From the NCBI RefSeq assembly GCF_019355555.1, contig NZ_CP072141.1, positions 349,501 to 413,500 of the forward strand: a stretch of DNA of 64,000 nucleotides, written 5' to 3'. The notes below the pieces were generated by a model. That model searched no databases and was not told the DNA's origin. It saw only the letters and a program-made list of their open reading frames with translations. Both the position numbers and the translations under genes were made by a program. Shown piece by piece: positions 44,816 to 53,408 of this stretch; position 1 is the first letter of the stretch, and every line of letters starts with the position of its first letter. This DNA comes from Rhizobium sp. L51/94. Its GTDB lineage: Bacteria; Pseudomonadota; Alphaproteobacteria; Rhizobiales; Rhizobiaceae.

Positions 44816-45643
44816 ATGAAAACCAATTCCCTGCTGAAGGGTCTTCTCGGCGCTGCCTTCCTGCTAGGCGCGACGCTGTCGGCCCAGGCTGCTGATACGC
44901 TTGCCGCAGTCAAGGCTGCCGGCACCATGAAGGTCGGCACCGAAACCGCCTTCGCACCCTTCGACTTCATCGATGCCGGCGAGCATGTCGGCCTCAACGT
45001 CGATCTCTTCGCCGAAATCGGCAAGGAACTCGGCGTCAAGATCGAATGGGTCACACTTCCCTGGGACGGCGTCTTCCCGGCCCTTGAAGCTGGTAAATTC
45101 GACGTCGTTGCCGGCCCGGCTACCATCACCAAGAAGCGTCTGGAGCATTACCGCTTCACGCCGCCGATCGCCGAGGCGAGCATCGCCATCCTGAAGAAGT
45201 CCGGTGACAAGAAGATCGTGAAGCCGGAAGACATTGCCGGCACCAAGATCGGCGTCGGCAAGGCGACTTCGCAGCTCGACCAGCTGAAGGAATATTCGGC
45301 TACCCTGCCCAAGCCTGTCGACGTGCACGAATATGTCTCGTTCAACGATGCCTATGCCGACCTCGCCGCAGGCCGCGTCGAAGGCGTTGCAAACTCGCTG
45401 CCGAACATTGCTTTTGTTGCCAAGCAGCGTGAAGGCGTATTCGAAGTCGTCACGCCGACATTCGGCAAGAAGTCCTATTTCGGCTTCATCGGCCTGAAGG
45501 ATGCCGATCACGCGCCTCTGATGGACGCGATCGATGCAGCTCTTTTGAAGATCAAGGCTGATGGTCGCATGGCCACGTTGCAGAAGAAGTGGTTCGGCGC
45601 CAGCTTCGACACCCCGGATGCCGTCAAGGACCCGGCATTCTGA
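44816..45643 (+). CDS. Amino acid ABC transporter substrate-binding protein
   Basis: A 275-residue periplasmic binding protein of family 3. The signal peptide ends at LSAQA (about residue 26). The mature part has the type 3 signature GTMKVGTETAFAPFDF, LDVDLFAEIGKELGV-like (LNVDLFAEIGKELGV), WDGVFPALEAGKFDVVAGPATIT and RFTPPIAEASIAI. It catches a polar amino acid or guanidino compound and delivers it to the permeases downstream. GGAG is seven bases before the ATG at 44816. A hairpin after the gene may protect its mRNA. Confidence 0.92.
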   Translation: MKTNSLLKGLLGAAFLLGATLSAQAADTLAAVKAAGTMKVGTETAFAPFDFIDAGEHVGLNVDLFAEIGKELGVKIEWVTLPWDGVFPALEAGKFDVVAGPATITKKRLEHYRFTPPIAEASIAILKKSGDKKIVKPEDIAGTKIGVGKATSQLDQLKEYSATLPKPVDVHEYVSFNDAYADLAAGRVEGVANSLPNIAFVAKQREGVFEVVTPTFGKKSYFGFIGLKDADHAPLMDAIDAALLKIKADGRMATLQKKWFGASFDTPDAVKDPAF

Positions 45644-45666
45644 TCTGCTCGTCTTTCTGACTGATT

Positions 45667-45691
45667 GCGCCCCGGCTTATCCCCGGGGTGC
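45667..45691 (+). other. Intergenic hairpin after the binding-protein gene
   Basis: GCGCCCCGG (45667-45675) pairs with CCGGGGTGC (45683-45691), nine pairs with one G-U, around a 7-base loop. It is 24 bases after the binding-protein stop and 53 before the permease ATG. Such stems commonly shield the upstream mRNA so that binding protein is made in excess over permeases. No T-tract follows. Confidence 0.55.
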
Positions 45692-45743
45692 GATCCGAGA
45701 CAGGATCGGGTCTCACTGACTGCCAGGCGAGCGAATTCGAGAC

Positions 45744-46385
45744 ATGTCCTACAAACTCTTCGAACTGCTTTTGCAAGCATCGATCTACACGATCACCATC
45801 AGCGTCGCGTCGATCCTGATCGGCTTCACGCTAGCCTTGCTGATCTCGGCGATGACGCTGTCGGGCCAGCGGCTGTTCATCTGGCCAGCCCGAATTTTCA
45901 TCAGCTTCTTTCGCGGCGTGCCTCTGCTGGTGCAATTGCTGCTGATCTACAATCTGCTGCCGGCCATTGGCGTGAACGTGCCGAGCATTGTCGCAGCCAT
46001 CATCGGCATGTCGCTGTCGACGGCCGCCTATCAGGCAGAAAACCTGCGCGGCGGCTTTGCCAGCGTGCCGCGCGGCCTGATAGAATGCGCCGAAATGGTC
46101 GGCCTGACGCCGGCCCAGATCTTTCGCCGCATCAAGGCGCCAATCGCCATGCGGCTGACCTTTCCCGCCCTCGTCAACGAGGCGATCCTGCTGCTCAAGG
46201 CCTCGTCGCTGGTATCCGTCGTCGGCATCATCGAATTGACCCGCATGGCTCAGGACCTGTCGGCCAGCACTTTCCAGCCGCTGCAGATCTTCGCCTCGGC
46301 CGGCCTCATCTACCTGATAATCAACTGGATCGTGGCGCTTGCAGGCGGCATGATCGAGCGCGCGTTGCCGGGAGCGCCGCGATGA
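45744..46385 (+). CDS. Amino acid ABC transporter permease 1
   Basis: A 213-residue inner membrane permease of the HisM/GlnP family, with about five helices and the EAA loop GLIECAEMVGLTPAQIFRRIKAP that docks the ATPase. Other family marks are SFFRGVPLLVQLLLIYNLLP near residue 50 and STAAYQAENLRGGFASVPRGL. It pairs with the second permease. The stop overlaps the next ATG by four bases. Confidence 0.93.
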   Translation: MSYKLFELLLQASIYTITISVASILIGFTLALLISAMTLSGQRLFIWPARIFISFFRGVPLLVQLLLIYNLLPAIGVNVPSIVAAIIGMSLSTAAYQAENLRGGFASVPRGLIECAEMVGLTPAQIFRRIKAPIAMRLTFPALVNEAILLLKASSLVSVVGIIELTRMAQDLSASTFQPLQIFASAGLIYLIINWIVALAGGMIERALPGAPR

Positions 46386-47050
46386 CCTTCGACATCCATG
46401 TCATCATCGACCAGTGGCCGGCGATCGTCAGCGGCGGCCTGGTCACCATCCTCATCTGGATACTCGGCACCGTTGCGGCCGCCTTCCTCGGCTTCCTCGT
46501 TGCCGTCGCCCGCCGCTACGGCGGCCCCGTGGTCGATGCGATCTTCGGCCTGCTGGTTGCTATATTGCGCGGCACGCCTTTCCTCATCCAGATCTTCCTG
46601 GTCTACTATGGCGGCCCCTTCATCGGCCTGTCGCTCGATCCGATCCCGGCCGGCCTGATGGGTCTGTCGATCTACGGGGCGGCCTATTACAGCGAAATCT
46701 TCCGCTCCGGCTTTGCGGCCGTGCCTCCCGGCCATATCGAAGCCGGCGAATGCGTCGGCATGAGCCAGGGCCAGATCATCCGACGCATCCTGCTGCCGGA
46801 AATGATCATGCTGGTGCTGCCGCCTTCGCTGAACATGACCATCATCCTGATGAAGGAAACGGCGGTGCTGTCGATCATCACGGTGCCCGAACTGACGGCC
46901 ACGCTGAGTGCCATAGGCTCGCAGCAATATGCCTTTGTCGAAGCGCTCTTCGTGCTCGCCGTCTTCTATTGGGTCCTGGTCGAAGCCACCGGCTGGCTCG
47001 GCCATCTCGCCGAAACGAAACTCACCAGATTCAGGTTTTTCAACGCATGA
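46382..47050 (+). CDS. Amino acid ABC transporter permease 2
   Basis: A 222-residue partner permease, again with RGTPFLIQIFLVYYGGPFIG, GAAYYSEIFRSGFAAVPPGH and the EAA loop IEAGECVGMSQGQIIRRILLPE. It overlaps the first permease and the ATPase gene by four bases each (ATGA). The longer open frame that starts at 45665 is the same frame read through the first permease gene and is rejected. Confidence 0.93.
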   Translation: MTFDIHVIIDQWPAIVSGGLVTILIWILGTVAAAFLGFLVAVARRYGGPVVDAIFGLLVAILRGTPFLIQIFLVYYGGPFIGLSLDPIPAGLMGLSIYGAAYYSEIFRSGFAAVPPGHIEAGECVGMSQGQIIRRILLPEMIMLVLPPSLNMTIILMKETAVLSIITVPELTATLSAIGSQQYAFVEALFVLAVFYWVLVEATGWLGHLAETKLTRFRFFNA

Positions 47051-47838
47051 GTATCCCGGCAATCGCAGTCAAGAACCTGGTCAAGAAGTTCGGCGACACG
47101 ACCGTACTGCACGGCATCGATCTGGAAATCCCTCAAGGACAGGTCTCCTGCCTGATCGGCCCCTCCGGCTCCGGCAAGAGCACGCTGTTGCGCTGCATGG
47201 CCTTTCTCGAGGAAGCGACAAAGGGCACCATCACCATCGATGGCGAAGTGCTCGGCTTTACGGAGAATGCCCAAGGGGTGCGGGAACGCCTGTCGGCCGC
47301 GACCAACCGGGCTATCCGCGGCCGTATCGGTATGGTCTTCCAGCAATTCAATCTCTGGCCGCACATGACGGCACTCGGCAACGTCAGCGAAGCGCTGAAG
47401 ACGGTGCACAAGATGAGCCGCAAGGATGCCGAAGACAGCGCCATGGCACAACTGGTCAAGGTCGGGCTCGAAAACCGGGCCGGGCATTATCCGTCACAGC
47501 TGTCCGGCGGCCAGCAGCAGCGCGTGGCAATTGCCCGGGCGCTGGCCCTGAAACCGAAGATCATGCTGTTCGACGAGCCAACCTCGTCGCTCGACCCGGA
47601 ACTGACCGGCGAAGTGCTGAACGTAATGCGCGACCTCGCGTCTGAGGGCATGACGATGGTCGTGGTTTCCCACGAGATCGGCTTTGCCGCCACCGTCGGC
47701 CAGCAGATGACATTCCTCGACCATGGCAAGATATTGTTCAGCGGCACGCCGCAAGAGGTCTTTGCCAAGCCCCGCCACCCCCGCCTGGAGCAATTCCTCG
47801 ACACCTACCTCGATCGCGGCGCCTCGACGCTGCTTTAG
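47047..47838 (+). CDS. Amino acid ABC transporter ATP-binding protein
   Basis: A 263-residue GlnQ-type ATPase. It carries Walker A GPSGSGKSTLLR, Q-loop MVFQQFNLWPHMTALGN, signature LSGGQQQRVAIARAL, Walker B IMLFDEPTSSLDPE and the switch VVSHEIGFA. It energises the two permeases. Its substrate group is polar amino acids by family. The operon therefore runs binding protein - permease - permease - ATPase. Confidence 0.95.
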   Translation: MSIPAIAVKNLVKKFGDTTVLHGIDLEIPQGQVSCLIGPSGSGKSTLLRCMAFLEEATKGTITIDGEVLGFTENAQGVRERLSAATNRAIRGRIGMVFQQFNLWPHMTALGNVSEALKTVHKMSRKDAEDSAMAQLVKVGLENRAGHYPSQLSGGQQQRVAIARALALKPKIMLFDEPTSSLDPELTGEVLNVMRDLASEGMTMVVVSHEIGFAATVGQQMTFLDHGKILFSGTPQEVFAKPRHPRLEQFLDTYLDRGASTLL

Positions 47839-47930
47839 GCGGCATTCCAGCATTCTGACTGTCCTGCGCCCCGGACTATGCCTATAAGTTTTCGACCGGA
47901 CGGAGATCGAAATACTTCAGGGGTAATTTC

Positions 47931-48818
47931 ATGCTGCAGAAACTGCTCGACGGTGGACCGATGACGCGGACGGTCTCGCTGCCTCGGGGACGGCACAGGC
48001 TGCATGCCATGCCGACCAGCGCCGGCTATGAGATCCGCCAGAACGAGACTTACGACTGGGATGGCCGCAAGCGCGGGCAGACACCGTTTACAGTACTGCA
48101 GCACACCGTCAGCGGCGAAGGGCGTTTGCGCTACGAAAACCGCAATTATCGTCTGGGTTCGGGCGATACGCTGCTGGTCATGGTGCCTCACAACCATCGC
48201 TACTGGCTGGAGAAGAACAGCCGCTGGGAGTATTTCTGGATCTCGATGAACGGCGAGGAAGCGCTGCGCATCCACCAGCTGATTCTGGCGGCGGCCGGCC
48301 CGCTGCTGAAGCTGCCGCAAGGGACTATCGACCAGCTGGCGGATTGCAGCCTGCAGCTGATCCACGGCGCCAAGAGCCCCGCCCAAGCCTCCGCCGTCGC
48401 CTATAGCGCCGCTATGGCACTCTACGACGGGGTGTTCGGGTCACACGCCTTCATGCAGACCCAGAGCGCGATGCAGGCAGTTGTCGATCACATCAACGCC
48501 AATCTCGACAAGCCGCTGCCCGTCGAGGAACTGGCGGAAGTAAGCGGCCTCAGCCGGGCGCATTTTTCGCGGGTTTTTGCCGAGAGCGAGGGCCTGCCGC
48601 CGGCAGAATTCGTCCTGCAGCAACGCATGCAGAGGGCTGCCGTTCTGCTGACAAAGGCAGCCTTCCTGCCGGTCAAGGAAGTGGCGATCATGTCGGGCTT
48701 CGACGACGCCAACTATTTTTCAAAGGCGTTCAGGCGGGTCTATGGCCTCAACCCGACAGAGTTTCGCACCACCGGCATGTACGCATCACTGCGCAACGTT
48801 CCGGCGACCAACCGCTGA
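47931..48818 (+). CDS. AraC-family transcriptional regulator
   Basis: A 295-residue regulator. A cupin-like N-terminal sensor (about 1-150, with GEGRLRYENRNYRLGSGDTLLVMVPHNHRYWLEK seen in pieces: YRLGSGDTLLVMVPHNH) is followed by two AraC helix-turn-helices (about 185-285: LAEVSGLSRAHFSRVFAESEG and VKEVAIMSGFDDANYFSKAFRRVYG in pieces). It follows the ABC transporter on the same strand after 92 bases and probably controls this module or its own gene. The effector is not known. Confidence 0.88.
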   Translation: MLQKLLDGGPMTRTVSLPRGRHRLHAMPTSAGYEIRQNETYDWDGRKRGQTPFTVLQHTVSGEGRLRYENRNYRLGSGDTLLVMVPHNHRYWLEKNSRWEYFWISMNGEEALRIHQLILAAAGPLLKLPQGTIDQLADCSLQLIHGAKSPAQASAVAYSAAMALYDGVFGSHAFMQTQSAMQAVVDHINANLDKPLPVEELAEVSGLSRAHFSRVFAESEGLPPAEFVLQQRMQRAAVLLTKAAFLPVKEVAIMSGFDDANYFSKAFRRVYGLNPTEFRTTGMYASLRNVPATNR

Positions 48819-48832
48819 AACTGGCTCGGAGG

Positions 48833-49099
48833 TCACGTAATGGCAATGTGATTGGTGACGGAGGCAACCCCGGGCACAGCCCGCGCGACTTCGGCAGCAC
48901 GCTCGACTTCGTCGGCGGTTGCGACAGCGCCCCGAAGAACGATCGCATCGCCCTCGGCAGTCACAATCACATCGGAAGCGCTGATGCCGCCGGAGACCGC
49001 GAGTGCCTCTGCCACGCGCACCTCAAGTGTCGCATGATTTGGGTTTTCGACTTCGATTTCAGGCTCTTCGCCGTTAAATGTTGCGGGTTTCAGCACCAT
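48833..49099 (-). CDS. BON-domain protein
   Basis: An 88-residue protein with an acidic N-terminus and a BON domain (about 25-85: LEVRVAEALAVSGGIS, VTAEGDAIVLRGAVATADEVERA, VPGVASVTNHIAI). BON domains are found in osmotically induced OsmY-like proteins. There is no signal peptide from the chosen start. ATG at 49099 has GGAG eight bases upstream. It ends 14 bases after AraC's stop in convergent orientation. A possible stress-type promoter lies at 49130-49154. Confidence 0.82.
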   Translation of the reverse strand: MVLKPATFNGEEPEIEVENPNHATLEVRVAEALAVSGGISASDVIVTAEGDAIVLRGAVATADEVERAAEVARAVPGVASVTNHIAIT

Positions 49100-49129
49100 G
49101 ACTGCATCTCCTTGTGTTTCAGGAGATAA

Positions 49130-49154
49130 AACGCCGATACCGGCCATAGGTTCA
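49130..49154 (-). promoter_or_regulatory. Possible EcfG-type promoter of the BON gene
   Basis: On the minus strand TGAAC (49154-49150) and CGTT (49133-49130) are 16 bases apart, one base different from the GGAAC-N16-17-CGTT consensus of the alphaproteobacterial general stress sigma factor. It is 31 bases before the BON ATG. A chance match cannot be excluded. Confidence 0.35.
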
Positions 49155-49177
49155 GACACGCCGATGCGCCGATGCCA

Positions 49178-49837
49178 TTACCACTTGATCCGGTAGTTCA
49201 TGCGCAGATCGCCCGCCCGTGTCGCGGAAAGCGGATCGGCAACGGACGCGGTGAAGCGAAGATGCGGTGCAAGCGGCTGGTTGAGTGCCAGCGTGCCCGT
49301 GATGTCTCCGGTAGCCGAGGTCACCGTACCGCTCGCCGAAACCGCAGTGCCGGCCCAGGGATACGTCATTGTCAGCGCTTGCGTCGCATCGATCGACGGC
49401 GACACACCTGAGGCAGCCGCGTAGTTGAGATTGAGCGAGTTCGATGCCTTCAGGTCGAGATTGCTGGAATAGATCCAGCTCCTGGATCGGCTCAGCGAAA
49501 CACCACCGCTGCCACCGAGGGTGTCGATCCGGACGACGACGGCGCGATCTTCCGTCGTCCCCAGTCTTTGCCGGCTGTCAGCAACCTTGCCCCAGACGGT
49601 CGCCAGTTCGGAGCCGCTTAACAGCTGGCCGCCAGTCCCGGTGCTCAGCCCGAGGTCGGCGCCGGCGCTTGCATCGACAGCCAATGGCAGCTTCACCCCG
49701 ACTGTGGTCTGATACACCCTCGGGGCCACCTTCACGGGAGCCCAGATCAACGCGCCGTCGGCCTTTGCCGGCAGAGCAATCGTCATTGTGCCGAGCACGA
49801 CGCAAACGGGCGCCATGCGGAACAGCATTTTTGCCAT
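49178..49837 (-). CDS. Hypothetical exported protein
   Basis: A 219-residue protein with a signal peptide ending at ALPAKADG (about residue 27). The mature part is Ser/Thr/Gly/Ala-rich with regular alternating hydrophobic residues (YQTTVGVKLPLAVD, VVVRIDTLGGSGGVSL, LRFTASVADPLS, LRMNYRIKW), which suggests beta strands, and it ends with aromatic Trp as outer membrane proteins may do. I do not recognise the family. GGAG stands seven bases before the ATG. It lies 78 bases upstream of the BON gene. Confidence 0.65.
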   Translation of the reverse strand: MAKMLFRMAPVCVVLGTMTIALPAKADGALIWAPVKVAPRVYQTTVGVKLPLAVDASAGADLGLSTGTGGQLLSGSELATVWGKVADSRQRLGTTEDRAVVVRIDTLGGSGGVSLSRSRSWIYSSNLDLKASNSLNLNYAAASGVSPSIDATQALTMTYPWAGTAVSASGTVTSATGDITGTLALNQPLAPHLRFTASVADPLSATRAGDLRMNYRIKW

Positions 49838-50165
49838 GGATCATCTCCAGGGTTGGTATCGAGACAGACGGACATTGTCCGCAACGGGGGCAACCGAACA
49901 CCGCACGATAGAAACGGTTCGGGTACCTCTTGCTAACAGGGCCAGGGCCCGGACGATGGGATCGTCACCAGCGCAGCGCATCTTATCGATGAAAAGAGTA
50001 AATGCCGCGTTGTTATGGTTCAATGATCCCATCCGTACCTATGCTTGTAAACCCCCGTCCTTCAGAATTATGCTGCAACGCACACTTGCCGCCCCGAACC
50101 TTCCGCGCTAGAGCCTGCGAGAGCAGGGATGACACCGAGTTGCCAAAGATGCAGATACGCGAACC
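49838..50165. other. Intergenic region between the exported-protein gene and dxr
   Basis: 328 bases with no supported gene. It must contain the promoters of both divergent genes. On the minus strand CGAAC with TGTT 16 bases later is a one-off match to the stress sigma consensus, and CCGAAC-N17-GTTCGG is an inverted repeat around 49895-49925. No riboswitch or RNA is recognisable. The short open frame at 49788-50111 is not supported. Confidence 0.45.
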
Positions 50166-51341
50166 ATGACATTGGATAAGCAGGCGCCGCGTCGGCTGAC
50201 GATCATGGGCTCGACCGGCTCCATTGGCCGGAACACGCTGGACGTGATCGGCCATCTCGGCGGACGCGATGCGTTCGAGGTCAAGGCCCTGACGGGAAAC
50301 GGCAATATCGCACTGCTGGCAGAGCAGGCGAAGGCCGTTGGCGCCACTCTTGCGGTCACGGCCGACGACAGGAACTACAGCCTCCTGAAAGACGCCCTTG
50401 TCGGATCGGGGATATCGGTGGCCGCCGGTCGCAGCGGCCTCGAGGAGGCTGCCGACATGGAATCCGATTGGGTCATGGCGGCCATCGTCGGCACAGCTGG
50501 TCTGGCACCCACCCTTGCGGCTGCCCGCCGCGGTGCCGATATCGCCCTTGCCAACAAGGAATGCCTGGTCTCCGCCGGCGATCTTTTCGTCACCGCAGTC
50601 AGGCAGGGCGGCGGACGGCTGCTGCCGGTCGACAGCGAACACAATGCCATCTTCCAGGTGCTGGAGGAAAGCCAGCGCCACGCCGTCGAACGCGTCATCA
50701 TCACCGCTTCGGGCGGCCCCTTCCGGACCTTTACGCTCGAGCAGATGGCCGATGTTACCGTCGAGACGGCGCGCGCCCATCCGAACTGGTCGATGGGTCT
50801 GAAAATCTCGATCGACAGCGCCTCGATGTTCAACAAGGCGTTGGAAATGATCGAAGCGCGGCATCTGTTCGGCCTCACCCCGGATCAGATCGAGGTCGTC
50901 GTCCACCCGCAGTCGGTGGTCCATTCCATGGTTGGCTATTCCGACGGTTCGGTGCTGGCCCAGCTTGGCGCGCCCGATATGCGGACCGCTATCGGCTACG
51001 CCCTGTCCTATCCGCGCCGGGCACATCTGCCGGTGGAGCGGCTGGATTTCACAAAGCTGGCACGCCTCGACTTCGAGACGCCGGATGACGTCCGGTTTCC
51101 GGCCATCCGCCTTGCCCGACTGGCGATGACCCGCGGTGGCGTCCAGGGAGCGGTCCTGAACGGCGCGAAGGAAATTGCGCTTGACGCCTTCATCGCCGGC
51201 CGCACCGGCTTTCTGACAATGGCAAAGGTCGCGGAAGACGTGATGGACCGCCTCGCCCATCTGCCGGCCGCGTCGAGCATGGACGACGTATTCGCCGCAG
51301 ACGAAGAAGCCCGGCGACTGGCGACCGGGCTTCTGAACTAA
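50166..51341 (+). CDS. dxr: 1-deoxy-D-xylulose 5-phosphate reductoisomerase
   Basis: A 391-residue NADPH enzyme of the methylerythritol phosphate pathway, making 2-C-methyl-D-erythritol 4-phosphate for isoprenoids. The NADPH loop is GSTGSIG (15-21). ANKECLV (about 137), PVDSEHNAIFQ (with the metal ligands D and E) and SASMFNKALEMIEARHLF near 225 are in the expected order. The C-terminal helical domain is complete. It is convergent with hemA, whose stop is 21 bases away. Confidence 0.95.
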   Translation: MTLDKQAPRRLTIMGSTGSIGRNTLDVIGHLGGRDAFEVKALTGNGNIALLAEQAKAVGATLAVTADDRNYSLLKDALVGSGISVAAGRSGLEEAADMESDWVMAAIVGTAGLAPTLAAARRGADIALANKECLVSAGDLFVTAVRQGGGRLLPVDSEHNAIFQVLEESQRHAVERVIITASGGPFRTFTLEQMADVTVETARAHPNWSMGLKISIDSASMFNKALEMIEARHLFGLTPDQIEVVVHPQSVVHSMVGYSDGSVLAQLGAPDMRTAIGYALSYPRRAHLPVERLDFTKLARLDFETPDDVRFPAIRLARLAMTRGGVQGAVLNGAKEIALDAFIAGRTGFLTMAKVAEDVMDRLAHLPAASSMDDVFAADEEARRLATGLLN

Positions 51342-51362
51342 ATCGGCGAATGGAGCGAACCG

Positions 51363-52577
51363 TCAGGCGACGGCGCGTGCGAGCGCGCAGCGTGCCCAGA
51401 GCGATTGCACAGCCTCGACCAGATGGGCGATATCCGCATCGCTGTGCAGCGGCGTCGGGGTAATGCGCAGGCGCTCGGTCTTCTTCGGCACGGTCGGATA
51501 GTTGATCGGCTGAACGTAGACATCGAAGCTGTCGAGCAGGATATCCGAGATCCATTTGCACTTGGCAGCATCGCCGACCATGATCGGGACGATGTGGCTG
51601 GGGTTCGGCAAATGCGGAATACCGGCAGCATCCAGCATGCCGCGCAGCTTGCGGACCCGGTCCTGGTGGCGGGCGCGTTCGAAGCTGCTGGATTTCAGGT
51701 GCTGGATCGACGCAACAGCGCCAGCAGCAAGCGCCGGCGGGATCGACGTCGTGAAGATGAAGCCTGAGGCAAACGAGCGGATGAAGTCGCAGAGCGCTGT
51801 CGATGCGGCGATATACCCGCCCATCACGCCGAATGCCTTGCCGAGCGTTCCCTCGATGACCGTGATGCGATCCATCAGCCCTTCGCGCTCGGCGATGCCG
51901 CCGCCACGCGTACCGTACATGCCAACCGCGTGCACCTCGTCGAGATAGGTCATGGCGCCGTACTTGTCGGCGAGATCGCAGATTTCCTTGATCGGCGCGA
52001 TATCGCCGTCCATCGAATAGACGGACTCGAAGGCGATCATCTTCGGCGCCTTGGGATCGGCAGCGGCGAGCTTGGCTTCCAGATCTTTCAGGTCGTTATG
52101 ACGCCAGATCACCCTGTCGCACTTGGCATAGCGGATTCCCTCGATCATCGAGGCGTGGTTCAGCGAATCCGAAAAGATGATCATCCCCGGAATGCGCGAG
52201 CCGAGCGTGCCAAGCGCTGCCCAGTTCGAGACATAGCCCGAAGTAAAAACCAGAGCCGCTTCCTTGCCGTGCAGGTCAGCCAGTTCGCGCTCGAGAAGAA
52301 CGTGGTAATGGGTCGTTCCAGAGATATTCCGGGTGCCTCCCGCACCCGCGCCACAGTGATCGATCGCCTCTTTCATCGCCGCGATTACCTTGGGATGCTG
52401 CCCCATTCCAAGATAGTCGTTGGAACACCAGACAGTCACATCCTTCGGTCCGTCGGCTGTGTGGCGCGTCGCGCGCGGAAAATCACCGCGATGGCGCTCC
52501 AGGTCGGCAAAAACGCGATAGCGCCCTTCCTGATGCAGCCCGTCCAACTCGCCCTTAAAAAACGCTTCGAAATCCAT
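51363..52577 (-). CDS. hemA: 5-aminolevulinate synthase
   Basis: A 404-residue PLP enzyme joining glycine and succinyl-CoA into 5-aminolevulinate, the C4 route to heme found in alphaproteobacteria. Motifs: [11 protein letters not shown] near 49-59, [36 protein letters not shown] and [13 protein letters not shown] with the PLP lysine. The ATG at 52577 gives the known rhizobial start MDFEAFF, six bases after GGAG; the ATG just before it (52580) is too close. The length equals that of rhizobial HemA. A promoter is visible upstream. Confidence 0.97.
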   Translation of the reverse strand: MDFEAFFKGELDGLHQEGRYRVFADLERHRGDFPRATRHTADGPKDVTVWCSNDYLGMGQHPKVIAAMKEAIDHCGAGAGGTRNISGTTHYHVLLERELADLHGKEAALVFTSGYVSNWAALGTLGSRIPGMIIFSDSLNHASMIEGIRYAKCDRVIWRHNDLKDLEAKLAAADPKAPKMIAFESVYSMDGDIAPIKEICDLADKYGAMTYLDEVHAVGMYGTRGGGIAEREGLMDRITVIEGTLGKAFGVMGGYIAASTALCDFIRSFASGFIFTTSIPPALAAGAVASIQHLKSSSFERARHQDRVRKLRGMLDAAGIPHLPNPSHIVPIMVGDAAKCKWISDILLDSFDVYVQPINYPTVPKKTERLRITPTPLHSDADIAHLVEAVQSLWARCALARAVA

Positions 52578-52601
52578 CATTTTCTCCAGTACCGTGACCG
52601 T

Positions 52602-52629
52602 GTTGTATGACTGCTGCACGGCACGTCAA
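52602..52629 (-). promoter_or_regulatory. Probable hemA promoter
   Basis: On the minus strand TTGACG (52629-52624) and TACAAC (52607-52602), 16 bases apart, precede the hemA ATG by 24 bases. The predicted 5' leader is very short, only long enough for the GGAG ribosome site. Confidence 0.5.
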
Positions 52630-52853
52630 CCCTATCCCGTCCGACTGCGGCAAATGGCCGTAGTTTGGAATAGCTCAAAAGAGAAAATAGCCCATCGGCG
52701 CGCTTTTGCAATTGATCCATGCCAATGCGCGATGGACTTTCACGATGAAACAATTGCCTGACCTTGCGTTTAGAGCAGAGATCCATGTCGGCAAGCAACA
52801 TTCAGCAAAAAACCGCATAGGTCGGTAGACAATCATATTTAGCGCTATATTTT

Positions 52854-52888
52854 GGTGTTTACACCAGCATTAAGACGGTGCTGACACC
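52854..52888. promoter_or_regulatory. Tandem 12-bp palindromes GGTG-N4-CACC
   Basis: GGTGTTTACACC at 52854-52865 and GGTGCTGACACC at 52877-52888 are two copies of one palindrome, with starts 23 bases apart (about two helical turns). They lie 62-96 bases before the lipoprotein ATG. Two phased symmetric sites like this are the usual form of a transcription factor operator. The factor is unknown. Confidence 0.45.
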
Positions 52889-52949
52889 GCGCGGACACAA
52901 TGGGGACGGCCAGCCGCTTTGACGGCAAAGCCAACGTGGAGAGAGATTT

Positions 52950-53231
52950 ATGAAGAAAGTCCTAGCTTTCGTGCTGATCGGATTGTCGATCGCAAGCTGC
53001 ACACCGACCGAGCAGGGTGCGGGTATCGGCGCAGCGTCCGGCGCCCTGATCGGCGGTGCGGTCACCGGCAATTTTCGAGGCGCAGCCGTCGGCGGCGCTA
53101 TCGGCGGGTTAACGGGTGCAGCGATCGGCAGCGTCGCCGAACAGCCCGGCCAGTGCTACTACCGAGACCGCTACGGCCGTCGCTATATCGACGACTGCCC
53201 ACGCGGCGGATACCGCAACGACGGCTACTAA
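52950..53231 (+). CDS. Glycine-zipper lipoprotein
   Basis: A 93-residue lipoprotein: lipobox SIASC with lipidated Cys17, then a glycine-zipper of regularly spaced Gly/Ala (GAGIGAASGALIGGAV, FRGAAVGGAIGGLTGAAIG) over about residues 24-62, and a Tyr/Arg/Asp-rich tail with two cysteines (GQCYYRDRYGRRYIDDCPRGG). Proteins of this kind sit in the outer membrane and appear in stress responses. GGAGAGAGATTT precedes the ATG. Confidence 0.82.
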   Translation: MKKVLAFVLIGLSIASCTPTEQGAGIGAASGALIGGAVTGNFRGAAVGGAIGGLTGAAIGSVAEQPGQCYYRDRYGRRYIDDCPRGGYRNDGY

Positions 53232-53252
53232 GCCACATCGCCTCCAGCGCGC

Positions 53253-53270
53253 CCCGGACGAGGGTCCGGG
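53253..53270 (+). other. Hairpin after the glycine-zipper gene
   Basis: CCCGGAC (53253-53259) pairs with GTCCGGG (53264-53270) around the loop GAGG, 21 bases after the stop. No T-tract follows, so termination is uncertain; it could stabilise the mRNA end. Confidence 0.4.
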
Positions 53271-53408
53271 ACGTCTGCATCCCAGGGGCGCAGTCTCACG
53301 TATATTATTAAAATGCTACACATGGCGACTTTGAACCGCTATGGTGAGACGGCGTTAACGGTTTGGGACGCAAAGCTGGCTAAATTACAAGTAATCGTAA
53401 AGCGCCGT

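Larger units (their letters stand above)
52578..52949. other. Intergenic region between hemA and the glycine-zipper lipoprotein gene
   Basis: 372 bases without a gene. It holds the hemA promoter (52602-52629) on the minus strand and two operator-like palindromes (52854-52888) on the side of the lipoprotein gene. No FNR/FixK box is seen near hemA here. An open frame at 52859-53071 on the minus strand is a shadow of the lipoprotein gene. Confidence 0.5.
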
